Assembly: GCA_017453605.1 (NCBI GenBank)
Contig: JAFTEP010000236.1
Coordinates: 1-14,182, forward strand
From: Clostridia bacterium
Lineage (GTDB): Bacteria; Bacillota; Clostridia; Oscillospirales; SIG627
DNA: 14,182 nucleotides
Direction: 5' to 3'
A program made the translations under genes and the position numbers. The notes beneath the pieces were generated by a model. That model saw only the letters and a program-made list of their open reading frames with translations, searched no databases and was not told the origin of the DNA. How positions within the stretch are numbered: the stretch's first letter is position 1; each line of letters starts with the position of its first letter. Of this stretch, positions 6,548 through 13,128 are shown in pieces.

Positions 6548-7830
6548 TCGCTGTATATACTGCCGACAAGACCTCCCCGGAAAAGATACTTTCACGTGAC
6601 GAACGTCTGACGGACGTGCGGGACGCCGTTTCGCAGATAATAGAAAACGTGAAAAAAAACGGCGACGCCGCTCTGAAGGAATACGCCCTCAGATTCGACG
6701 GGGCAAGCCTCGACAGCCTCGAAGTCGGCGAAGACGAAATAGAAAAGGCAAAAGATCTTGCCGGAAAAGAACTCTGCGGGATAATGGAAAAAGCCGCGGA
6801 GAACATAAAGAGCTTCCACAGGAGGCAGATAAGAAACGGATTCATCATAAACGAGAAGAACGGCGTCGTCCTCGGGCAGAAGATCATCCCGGTTGAAAAG
6901 GCTGGGATCTACGTTCCCGGAGGGACCGCCGCGTATCCCTCGACGGTTTTGATGGACTGCATACCCGCAAAGCTCGCGGGCTGCGGACAGGTCGTCATGA
7001 CGACGCCTCCGCGAAAGGACGGCACCGTCTCCCCCGCCGTTCTCGCCGCGGCAAGGATCGCGGGAGTGGACAGGATCTTCAAGACCGGCGGCGCTCAGGC
7101 GATAGCCGCGCTCGCCTACGGAACAGAGACCGTGCCCGCGGTCGACAAGATCGTCGGACCGGGGAACGCATACGTTGCGGAGGCGAAAAGGCAGGTCTCG
7201 GGAAAGGTCGGGATCGACATGATCGCCGGACCGAGCGAGATACTTATAATTTCGGACGAACGCTCCTCCCCCGCCGTTCTCGCCGCGGATCTTCTTAGCC
7301 AGGCCGAGCATGACAGGATGGCGAGCGCGGTGCTGATAACGACGAGCGCAGAGCTTGCCGGAAAGGTGAGCGAAGAGATAGAAAAACAGCTTTCTCTTCT
7401 CGAGAGAAAGGATATCGCAAGAGAATCCATCGACAAGAACGGCAGGATCATCATAACGAAGACTCTCGAAGAGGCGGTGGAAATCTCGAACCTCATCGCG
7501 CCGGAGCATCTCGAACTCGCCGTAGAAGAACCCTTCGCGCTGCTCGACAGAGTGAAGAACGCCGGAAGCGTGTTTTTGGGAAGATACTGCCCGGAGGCGC
7601 TCGGAGACTATTTTGCCGGACCGAACCACACTCTGCCGACCTCCGGGACGGCGAGATTCTCGAGCCCGCTCTCGGTCGACGATTTCGTGAAAAAGACGCA
7701 GATAACCTATTTCTCCCGCGAGGCTCTGAAAGAGGTCGCCCGGGACGTGGAAAAATTAGCACGCACCGAGGGGCTGACCGCGCACGCGAGGAGCGCCGTG
7801 ATAAGATTCGAGGAGGACGGGAGAAAATGA
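6544..7830 (+). CDS. hisD: Histidinol dehydrogenase
   Basis: Oxidises L-histidinol to L-histidine with two NAD+, the last two steps of the pathway; zinc enzyme, cytoplasmic. It has 428 residues, the usual length. Visible signatures include GIYVPGGTAAYPSTVLM (121-137), KTGGAQAIAALAYGT (180-194), VDKIVGPGNAYVAEAK (200-215) and DLLSQAEHD (249-257). The expected zinc ligands are present: Gln253, His256, Asp355 and His414. The catalytic Glu321-His322 pair occurs in IAPEHLEL. The start is ATG 6544, overlapping the hisG stop as ATGA, with GGAG about 9 nt upstream; the frame is open further upstream but that part lies inside hisG and does not resemble HisD. Oddity: an exact 23-nt direct repeat (7029-7051 and 7266-7288) encodes SPAVLAA twice in the same frame. 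Confidence 0.98.
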   Translation: MIAVYTADKTSPEKILSRDERLTDVRDAVSQIIENVKKNGDAALKEYALRFDGASLDSLEVGEDEIEKAKDLAGKELCGIMEKAAENIKSFHRRQIRNGFIINEKNGVVLGQKIIPVEKAGIYVPGGTAAYPSTVLMDCIPAKLAGCGQVVMTTPPRKDGTVSPAVLAAARIAGVDRIFKTGGAQAIAALAYGTETVPAVDKIVGPGNAYVAEAKRQVSGKVGIDMIAGPSEILIISDERSSPAVLAADLLSQAEHDRMASAVLITTSAELAGKVSEEIEKQLSLLERKDIARESIDKNGRIIITKTLEEAVEISNLIAPEHLELAVEEPFALLDRVKNAGSVFLGRYCPEALGDYFAGPNHTLPTSGTARFSSPLSVDDFVKKTQITYFSREALKEVARDVEKLARTEGLTAHARSAVIRFEEDGRK

Positions 7831-8894
7831 ACGGATTTCTGAGCGAGAAGTTTTCTTCTCTTGTCCCCTACGTTCCGGGAGAACAGCCGAAGGAAAGAAA
7901 ATTCGTCAAACTGAACACGAACGAATCTCCGTACCCGCCGTCGCCCAAAGCCCTGAAAAAGGCCAAAGAGGCGGCGGAAAACGTCAAGCTTTATTCCGAC
8001 CCGGAGTGTCTGAAATTGAGAAAGGCGCTCGCGGCGCGCTTCGGCGTGAATAAAGACAACGTGATCTGCACGAACGGCTCTGACGAGGTTTTGAACTTCG
8101 CGTTCGCCGCTTTCTGCGACGAAAAACGACCCGCGGTGTTCTGCGACGTGACCTACGGATTCTACACGGTCTTCGCCGATTTCAACAGAGTACCGAAGAC
8201 CGTGATCCCTCTTAAAAGCGATCTGGGCGTCGACGTCGACAGGCTCTGCGTGACCCCGGGAACGCTCTTTATCGCCAATCCGAACGCTCCGACCGGGATC
8301 GCGCTCGGCTCAGACGAGATAAAGCGTCTTGTGGAATCGGACGAAAAAAGAGTCGTCGTGATAGACGAAGCCTACGTCGATTTCGGGGCGGAAAGCTGCG
8401 TGGGGATGGTTTGGGATCACCCGAACCTTCTCGTGACGCAGACCTTCTCCAAATCGCGCTCCATGGCGGGCGCGAGACTGGGCTTCGGTATAGGCTCCGA
8501 AGAGCTTATAAGCGCGCTCGAAACGCTGAGATATTCCACCAATCCATACAACGTGAACTCCGTCACTCTCGCCATGGGAGAAGGCGCGCTCGAGGACGAA
8601 GATTATACCGGGAAAAACTGCGCCGTGATCGCCGAAAACAGAGAGTTTCTGATAAGAGAACTTAAAAAACTCGGCTTTTTCGTGACGGACAGCAGGGCGA
8701 ACTTCGTGTTCTGCCGCCATGAGAAACTGAGCGGAGAAGAAGTATACTCGGGGCTCAGAGAACGCGGAGTGCTCGTCAGGCATTTCGGCGCCGAGAGGAT
8801 AAAGGACTTCAACCGGATCACGGTCGGAACAAAAGAAGAATGCGGTGTTCTTTTAGCCGCGCTCGAAGAAATGACGGGAGGCAAGAAACAATGA
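7827..8894 (+). CDS. hisC: Histidinol-phosphate aminotransferase
   Basis: PLP enzyme of aminotransferase class I/II that converts imidazole-acetol phosphate and glutamate to L-histidinol phosphate. It has 355 residues, typical length. Visible features are the N-terminal LNTNESPYPPSP (29-40), substrate and cofactor residues in NPNAPTG (151-157) and VVVIDEAYVDF (176-186), and the PLP lysine Lys209 in QTFSKSRSMAGARLGF (205-220). The start ATG 7827 overlaps the hisD stop (ATGA) and has GGGAG just upstream. HisC proteins sometimes act on aromatic amino acids too, but the position in a complete his operon makes the histidine role clear. Confidence 0.97.
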   Translation: MNGFLSEKFSSLVPYVPGEQPKERKFVKLNTNESPYPPSPKALKKAKEAAENVKLYSDPECLKLRKALAARFGVNKDNVICTNGSDEVLNFAFAAFCDEKRPAVFCDVTYGFYTVFADFNRVPKTVIPLKSDLGVDVDRLCVTPGTLFIANPNAPTGIALGSDEIKRLVESDEKRVVVIDEAYVDFGAESCVGMVWDHPNLLVTQTFSKSRSMAGARLGFGIGSEELISALETLRYSTNPYNVNSVTLAMGEGALEDEDYTGKNCAVIAENREFLIRELKKLGFFVTDSRANFVFCRHEKLSGEEVYSGLRERGVLVRHFGAERIKDFNRITVGTKEECGVLLAALEEMTGGKKQ

Positions 8895-9478
8895 GAACGG
8901 CAAAGATCGAAAGAAAGACGCTCGAGACTGAAATCGAGGTCGAACTGAACGTCGACGGGACCGGAAAATACGAGATCGACACGGGGATCGGTTTTATAGA
9001 TCACATGCTGACGCTTTTTGCGGTCCACGGTCTGTTCGATTTGAAAATAAAGTGCAAGGGCGATCTTGACGTCGACTTCCACCACACGACCGAGGACGCC
9101 GCGATCGCTCTCGGGCAGGCGTTCCAAAAGGCCGCAGGCGACAAGAAAGGGATAAAAAGATTTGCCGACAAGATCATCCCGATGGACGAAGCGCTCGTGC
9201 TCTGCGCGATAGACCTTTCCGGCAGGGCGTACCCGGCGTACGCGCTCGAGATCCCCTCTCAGAAGGTCGGGGATTTCGACACTGAGCTCGTGAGGGAGTT
9301 CTTCGTCGCTTTCGCGAACAATTTCCCGATGGCTCTTCACCTGAGGCAGTTTTCGGGAGTCAATTCTCACCACATAATCGAGGGCGCGTTCAAGGCCTTC
9401 GCGAGGGCGCTCGGAGAGGCGCTCTCCCCCGACGAAAAACGGAGCGGAACGATCCCCTCCTCGAAGGGCGTGATCTGA
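8891..9478 (+). CDS. hisB: Imidazoleglycerol-phosphate dehydratase
   Basis: Dehydrates imidazole glycerol phosphate to imidazole acetol phosphate; a manganese enzyme forming a 24-mer in known members. It has 195 residues and contains only the dehydratase domain, with no fused histidinol-phosphatase domain as in enterobacteria. Metal-binding repeats are intact: GIGFIDHML (32-40, His38), DFHHTTEDAAIALG (62-75, His64/His65/Glu68) and SHHIIEGAFKAFARAL (159-174, His160/His161/Glu164), plus PMDEALV (97-103). The start ATG 8891 overlaps the hisC stop (ATGA). An in-frame ATG further upstream at 8840 is inside hisC and would add residues foreign to the family. Confidence 0.97.
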   Translation: MRTAKIERKTLETEIEVELNVDGTGKYEIDTGIGFIDHMLTLFAVHGLFDLKIKCKGDLDVDFHHTTEDAAIALGQAFQKAAGDKKGIKRFADKIIPMDEALVLCAIDLSGRAYPAYALEIPSQKVGDFDTELVREFFVAFANNFPMALHLRQFSGVNSHHIIEGAFKAFARALGEALSPDEKRSGTIPSSKGVI

Positions 9479-10098
9479 TGACCGGGATAGTCGATTACGG
9501 GGTCGGGAACCTCTTCAGCCTCAAGAGCAGCTTCGCGCTGATCGGCGAGGAGACGACCGTCAGCGGCGATAAAGAAAAGCTCGCCGCCTGTGACAGGATC
9601 GTCCTTCCCGGCGTGGGAGCCTTTCCGGACGCCGCCGCGAAGCTTTTTTCGAGCGGACTTGCGGATTTCATAAGGGAACAGGCGTCTGAGGGAAAACCTC
9701 TCATCGGGATATGCCTCGGGATGCAGCTTCTGTTCGAAAAGGGATACGAATACGGCGAATGCGACGGGCTCGGGCTCATCCCGGGAAAGGTCGTCGGGAT
9801 AGACGGCGTGATCCCGAATGGGCTGAAGATACCGCACATAGGCTGGAACGCGCTGAAAATGACGAAGCCCTCAGGGATATTTGAAAACGTTTCCGACGGG
9901 GAGTACGTTTATTTCGTACACTCGTTTTACGCCGCGGACTGTGCGGGATACGTCACCGCCGTCACCGATTACGGCGCGCCGCTGACCGCCGCCGTGCAGA
10001 ACAAAAACGTGTTCGGCTGTCAGTTCCACCCCGAAAAAAGTTCGCGCGTCGGGCTCGAGATATTGAGATCCTTCTGCAGGGAGGGAAAGAAATGCTGA
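9478..10098 (+). CDS. hisH: Imidazole glycerol phosphate synthase, glutamine amidotransferase subunit
   Basis: Class I glutamine amidotransferase that releases ammonia for channelling to HisF. It has 206 residues. The catalytic triad is complete: nucleophile Cys79 in GICLGMQLLF (77-86) and His184/Glu186 in FGCQFHPEKSS (179-189). The N-terminal IVDYGVGNLFSLKSSF and LPGVGAFPDA are family hallmarks. The stop of hisB and the start of hisH share a base (TGATG). The 3' end overlaps hisA by 7 nt. HisH and HisF are separated by hisA, the common his-operon order. Confidence 0.97.
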   Translation: MTGIVDYGVGNLFSLKSSFALIGEETTVSGDKEKLAACDRIVLPGVGAFPDAAAKLFSSGLADFIREQASEGKPLIGICLGMQLLFEKGYEYGECDGLGLIPGKVVGIDGVIPNGLKIPHIGWNALKMTKPSGIFENVSDGEYVYFVHSFYAADCAGYVTAVTDYGAPLTAAVQNKNVFGCQFHPEKSSRVGLEILRSFCREGKKC

Positions 10099-10805
10099 TT
10101 TTTCCGGCGATAGATCTTTTCGATTCAAAAGCCGTAAGGCTTTTCAAGGGCGACTACGACAAAATGACGGTCTATTCGAACAGCCCGGTCAAGGTCTCTC
10201 TGGACTTCGTCTCGGCGGGCGCCGAATGGGTGCACGTCGTCGATCTCGAGGGAGCGCGTTCGGGCGGAACGCCGAACTTTGAGACCGTGATCGGGATAAA
10301 AAAGACGAGCGGTCTGAAATGCGAGATCGGAGGCGGGATAAGGAGCCTCGAGACCGCGAAAAGATACCTCGACGGAGGGATCGACAGAGTGATCGTCTCG
10401 ACCGCGGCGGTCGAAGATCCGGATTTTTTGGAGAGAGCGGTCGCCGAATACGGCGACAGGTTCGCGGTGAGCGCCGACGTCAAGGACGGTTACGTCGCGA
10501 CGAGGGGCTGGCTGAGATCGTCGGGGATAGAGATAGAAGAGTTCTGCCGCAGGATCCAGTCGGCGGGAGTCGGGACTTTAATATGCACCGACGTTTCGAG
10601 GGACGGCGCGATGAAGGGCACGAACCGCGCCTTATACGCGGCGCTTAACGAGAAGTTCAGGATAAACGTGATCGCTTCGGGCGGCGTGTCGACGATAGAG
10701 GACGTGAAGGCGCTGAGAGAAATGGACCTTTACGGCGCGATAATCGGCAAGGCGTACTACACCGGGGCGATAGACCTGAAAGAAGCGATAGAGGCGGCAA
10801 AATGA
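10092..10805 (+). CDS. hisA: ProFAR isomerase (phosphoribosylformimino-AICAR-P isomerase)
   Basis: TIM-barrel isomerase that performs the Amadori rearrangement of ProFAR to PRFAR. It has 237 residues, usual length. The two half-barrel signatures are visible: FPAIDLFDSKAVRLFKGDY near the start (general acid/base Asp8) and SADVKDGYVATRGW (127-140) with the second catalytic Asp at 129. Phosphate-binding motifs are CEIGGGIRSLETAKRYL (77-93) and IASGGVSTIEDVKAL near the C-terminus. The start ATG 10092 lies inside the end of hisH, with a GGGA-type RBS about 4-7 nt upstream. The possibility of a dual HisA/TrpF enzyme (PriA) is low, since PriA is actinobacterial. Confidence 0.97.
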   Translation: MLIFPAIDLFDSKAVRLFKGDYDKMTVYSNSPVKVSLDFVSAGAEWVHVVDLEGARSGGTPNFETVIGIKKTSGLKCEIGGGIRSLETAKRYLDGGIDRVIVSTAAVEDPDFLERAVAEYGDRFAVSADVKDGYVATRGWLRSSGIEIEEFCRRIQSAGVGTLICTDVSRDGAMKGTNRALYAALNEKFRINVIASGGVSTIEDVKALREMDLYGAIIGKAYYTGAIDLKEAIEAAK

Positions 10806-11575
10806 TAACGAAAAGGATAATCCCCTGCCTTGACGTCAAGAACGGCAGGGTCGTCAAGGGAGTCAACTTCGAGGGGCTGGCCGACGTCAATTCCCCGGTG
10901 GAGCTGGCGAAGTTCTACGACAGAAACGGAGCGGACGAGCTGGTGTTCTACGACATCACCGCCTCGGCAGAAGGCAGGAAGCTGTTCACGGACATCCTCA
11001 GAGAGGTCGCCTCTCAGGTGTTCATCCCGCTCACCGTGGGCGGAGGGATAAACACCGTCGAGGATTTCGACAGGGTCTTGAAATGCGGCGCGGACAAGGT
11101 GAGCGTCAATTCCGGCGCGATAAAGGATCCCTCTCTCGTGCCGAGGGCGGCGAAATTATACGGAGACCAGTGCGTGGTGCTGAGCGCCGACGTGAAAAGA
11201 GTCGGGGGCGAATTCCGTGTCTTCGCGCGCGGAGGCAGAGACGACACCGGACTGGAAGCGATAAGCTGGATAAAAAGATGCGTCGACAACGGCGCGGGCG
11301 AGATCGTCGTGAACTCCATCGACACGGACGGAGTGAAAAAGGGCTTCGATCTTGAAATGCTCGAGGCGGTCTGCGAAGCCGTGAACGTGCCGGTGATCGC
11401 GTCCGGCGGCGCCGGATGCGAGGAGGACTTCGTGAAGCTCTTCAAAACGCTCCCGAAGGTCGACGCGGGACTTGCAGCCTCTATCTTCCACTTCGGGGAA
11501 GTCGCCATACCGCACCTGAAACAAACGCTCGCCTCGGCGGGGATCCCGTCGAGGACTCTGAAAGGGGAAAAATAA
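10802..11575 (+). CDS. hisF: Imidazole glycerol phosphate synthase, cyclase subunit
   Basis: TIM-barrel lyase that uses ammonia from HisH to convert PRFAR to imidazole glycerol phosphate plus AICAR. It has 257 residues. The catalytic aspartates are both at family positions: Asp11 in RIIPCLDVKNGRVVKG (5-20) and Asp130 in SADVKRVGGEF (128-138). Phosphate-binding loops are PLTVGGGINTVEDF (76-89) and VIASGGAGCEEDF near residue 200. The start ATG 10802 overlaps the hisA stop as ATGA. HisF and HisA are ancient paralogues, and here both carry the same SADVK segment at the second catalytic Asp. Confidence 0.98.
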   Translation: MITKRIIPCLDVKNGRVVKGVNFEGLADVNSPVELAKFYDRNGADELVFYDITASAEGRKLFTDILREVASQVFIPLTVGGGINTVEDFDRVLKCGADKVSVNSGAIKDPSLVPRAAKLYGDQCVVLSADVKRVGGEFRVFARGGRDDTGLEAISWIKRCVDNGAGEIVVNSIDTDGVKKGFDLEMLEAVCEAVNVPVIASGGAGCEEDFVKLFKTLPKVDAGLAASIFHFGEVAIPHLKQTLASAGIPSRTLKGEK

Positions 11576-11576
11576 A

Positions 11577-12227
11577 ATGATCGAGATCTCAAAACTGAAA
11601 TTCGACGAAAAAGGACTCATCCCGGCGATAGTCGTGGACGAGGTGACAAAGAACGTCCTCACGCTGGCGTACATGAACAAAGAGAGCCTTGAAACTACGA
11701 TAGAAAAAGGGCTGACCTGCTTCTGGAGCCGTTCGAGGAACGAGCTCTGGCTCAAGGGCGAGACCAGCGGCAACTATCAGCACGTTGTCGACATAACCGC
11801 CGACTGCGATCTTGACGCGCTGGTCGTGACGGTCAGAAAGGACGGACCCGCCTGCCATACGGGCAGCGATTCGTGCTTTTACAACAAGGTCTGGGAGAGC
11901 GACGAACTGAAAAACTTCTCTCTCGAGATTCTGACCGAGCTGATAAAGGGCAGAAAGACAGAGAAAAAAGATGGGTCATACACGACCTACCTCTTTGAAA
12001 AGGGCATAGACAAGATCTTAAAAAAAGTCGGCGAGGAATGCACCGAAGTCATAATCGCCGGGAAGGCCGACGACAAAAAAGAAACGATATACGAGATCGC
12101 GGATCTGACGTATCACGTTCTCGTGCTGATGATCCAGATGGGGATCTCCCTGCAGGATATCCACGACGAGCTCAGTTCTCGCCACGTCATCGACCACAAG
12201 GTCAAGCAGGAAAAAATGACCCACTGA
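11577..12227 (+). CDS. hisI: Bifunctional phosphoribosyl-AMP cyclohydrolase / phosphoribosyl-ATP pyrophosphatase
   Basis: HisIE fusion of 216 residues performing steps 2 and 3. The HisI domain (about 1-112) has FWSRSRNELWLKGETSGN (49-66), the metal motif DCDLDA (76-81) and zinc cysteines Cys93 and Cys100 in PACHTGSDSCF, plus one of the family. The HisE domain (about 116-205) has the helical VGEECTEVIIA (151-161) with the acidic cluster Glu153/Glu154/Glu157 and YEIADLTYHVLVLM (172-185), the all-alpha nucleotide pyrophosphatase signature. ATG 11577 comes one base after the hisF stop. It is the last intact gene of the operon. The domain order I-E is the usual fusion; no break or frameshift is seen. 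Confidence 0.97.
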   Translation: MIEISKLKFDEKGLIPAIVVDEVTKNVLTLAYMNKESLETTIEKGLTCFWSRSRNELWLKGETSGNYQHVVDITADCDLDALVVTVRKDGPACHTGSDSCFYNKVWESDELKNFSLEILTELIKGRKTEKKDGSYTTYLFEKGIDKILKKVGEECTEVIIAGKADDKKETIYEIADLTYHVLVLMIQMGISLQDIHDELSSRHVIDHKVKQEKMTH

Positions 12228-12256
12228 AACAATCCGCAAAGGAACTTGATAGATAG

Positions 12257-12427
12257 ATGGATTATTTAATCAAAAACGCGACCGTCATAGACGGGACGGG
12301 AAAGCCGCGATACGTTTCGCGCGTCGGGATCGACAAAGGAAAAATAGTCACGAAAAGTCTGCCGACTGAAGCCGAAAACGTGATAGACGCCGCGGGAAAG
12401 ATGATCGCGGCAAAAAAGATTATATAG
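12257..12427 (+). pseudogene. Truncated amidohydrolase (D-aminoacylase-like) remnant
   Basis: A 56-codon frame that reads as the N-terminal beta-sandwich strand region of a D-aminoacylase/dihydroorotase-type amidohydrolase: MDYLIKNATVIDGTGKP at the start, GIDKGKIV in the middle and VIDAAGKMIA at residues 42-51. In intact relatives the last segment runs straight into PGFID-x-H-x-H, the first metal ligands. Here it changes to AKKII and a TAG stop, and a terminator follows at once. No barrel, metal ligands or catalytic Asp remain, so it cannot be a working hydrolase. It starts 29 nt after hisIE with only a distant AAAGGA. The best reading is a deletion that removed most of the gene; a functional micropeptide is possible but nothing supports it. 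Confidence 0.75.
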
Positions 12428-12431
12428 AAAT

Positions 12432-12470
12432 CGCCCGTCGGAGAAACGCTCCGACGGGCGCAGCTTTTTT
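12432..12470 (+). terminator. Rho-independent terminator ending the his operon
   Basis: A 12-bp stem CGCCCGTCGGAG (12432-12443) / CTCCGACGGGCG (12449-12460) with a 5-nt loop, followed by CAGCTTTTTT. The T-run reaches the stop codon of the convergent minus-strand gene at 12470. On the minus strand the stem is followed by the U-rich GATTTCTATATAATCTTTTTT, so it may also end that gene. Confidence 0.9.
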
Positions 12471-13108
12471 CATCCGAACCTTGAACGAAAAAGCTCGATG
12501 TTGGTTTTTTCTCTCGCAAGATAAGAAGAACTCCCGTGACCGGGATAGAGCTTTTTTTCTCCCGGAAGATCTCCGAGCCTGACAAGAGAGTGCGAGAGAG
12601 CGGCTAAACTTCCGCCGAACAGATCTGTCCTGCCGAAACCGTCCCTGAAAAGAGTGTCGCCGCTGAAGAGCGCGTCGCCGCCGTCGAAGCAGACCGAGCC
12701 CTTCGTGTGACCGGGAGTGTGGACGACTTTCAGGGATATCTCGCCGAGAGAGATCGCGTCGCCGTCGGATAGGACTATATCGGCTTCTGGGGCGGGATAG
12801 TCGGGACGGGGCGAACCGAAGTACATCAGAGCGCCGTTTTTTTGCTGATCCCCGAGAAGTTCAACGTCTTCAGCGTGCACGGCGAGCTTCGCGCCGGCTT
12901 CACGGAGCATCTGAGCGCCCATGGAATGGTCGAAGTGACCGTGGGTCAGAAGCACGTATTTTGCCTTCAGCCCCTTTTCGCCGAGCTTTTCGAGCACCCC
13001 TTCCCCGTCCATTCCCGGGTCTATAACGATGACGTCGGAAGAAGAGTCGGGGATGAGAAAGTAGCAGTTTGTCTGTATGGCGCCGATTATGAAATTTCTG
13101 ATCTTCAT
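12470..13108 (-). CDS. Metallo-beta-lactamase-fold hydrolase, glyoxalase II type
   Basis: A 212-residue single-domain hydrolase, cytoplasmic, with a complete binuclear metal site: THGHFDH (55-61), His134 in HTPGHTKGSV (130-139), Asp151 in FSGDTLF (148-154) and His191 in YPGHG (188-192). The segment RDGFGRTDLFGGS matches the GRTDLPGG region of the small YcbL-like glyoxalase II group, which hydrolyses thioesters such as S-lactoylglutathione or related substrates; the true substrate is not predictable here. ATG 13108 is the family-typical start (MKIRNFIIG...TNCYFL), but its 20-nt upstream gap has no clear Shine-Dalgarno. It is probably co-transcribed with the HD hydrolase gene before it, so translation may depend on re-initiation. 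Confidence 0.92.
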   Translation of the reverse strand: MKIRNFIIGAIQTNCYFLIPDSSSDVIVIDPGMDGEGVLEKLGEKGLKAKYVLLTHGHFDHSMGAQMLREAGAKLAVHAEDVELLGDQQKNGALMYFGSPRPDYPAPEADIVLSDGDAISLGEISLKVVHTPGHTKGSVCFDGGDALFSGDTLFRDGFGRTDLFGGSLAALSHSLVRLGDLPGEKKLYPGHGSSSYLAREKTNIELFRSRFG

Positions 13109-13128
13109 TTTTTATACCGTGTAAGGGT

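Noticed and set aside
6592..7629. A 345-codon open frame on the minus strand opposite hisD
   Set aside because: No domain resemblance and no RBS; hisD on the other strand is unmistakable. Antisense shadows are expected at this GC content.
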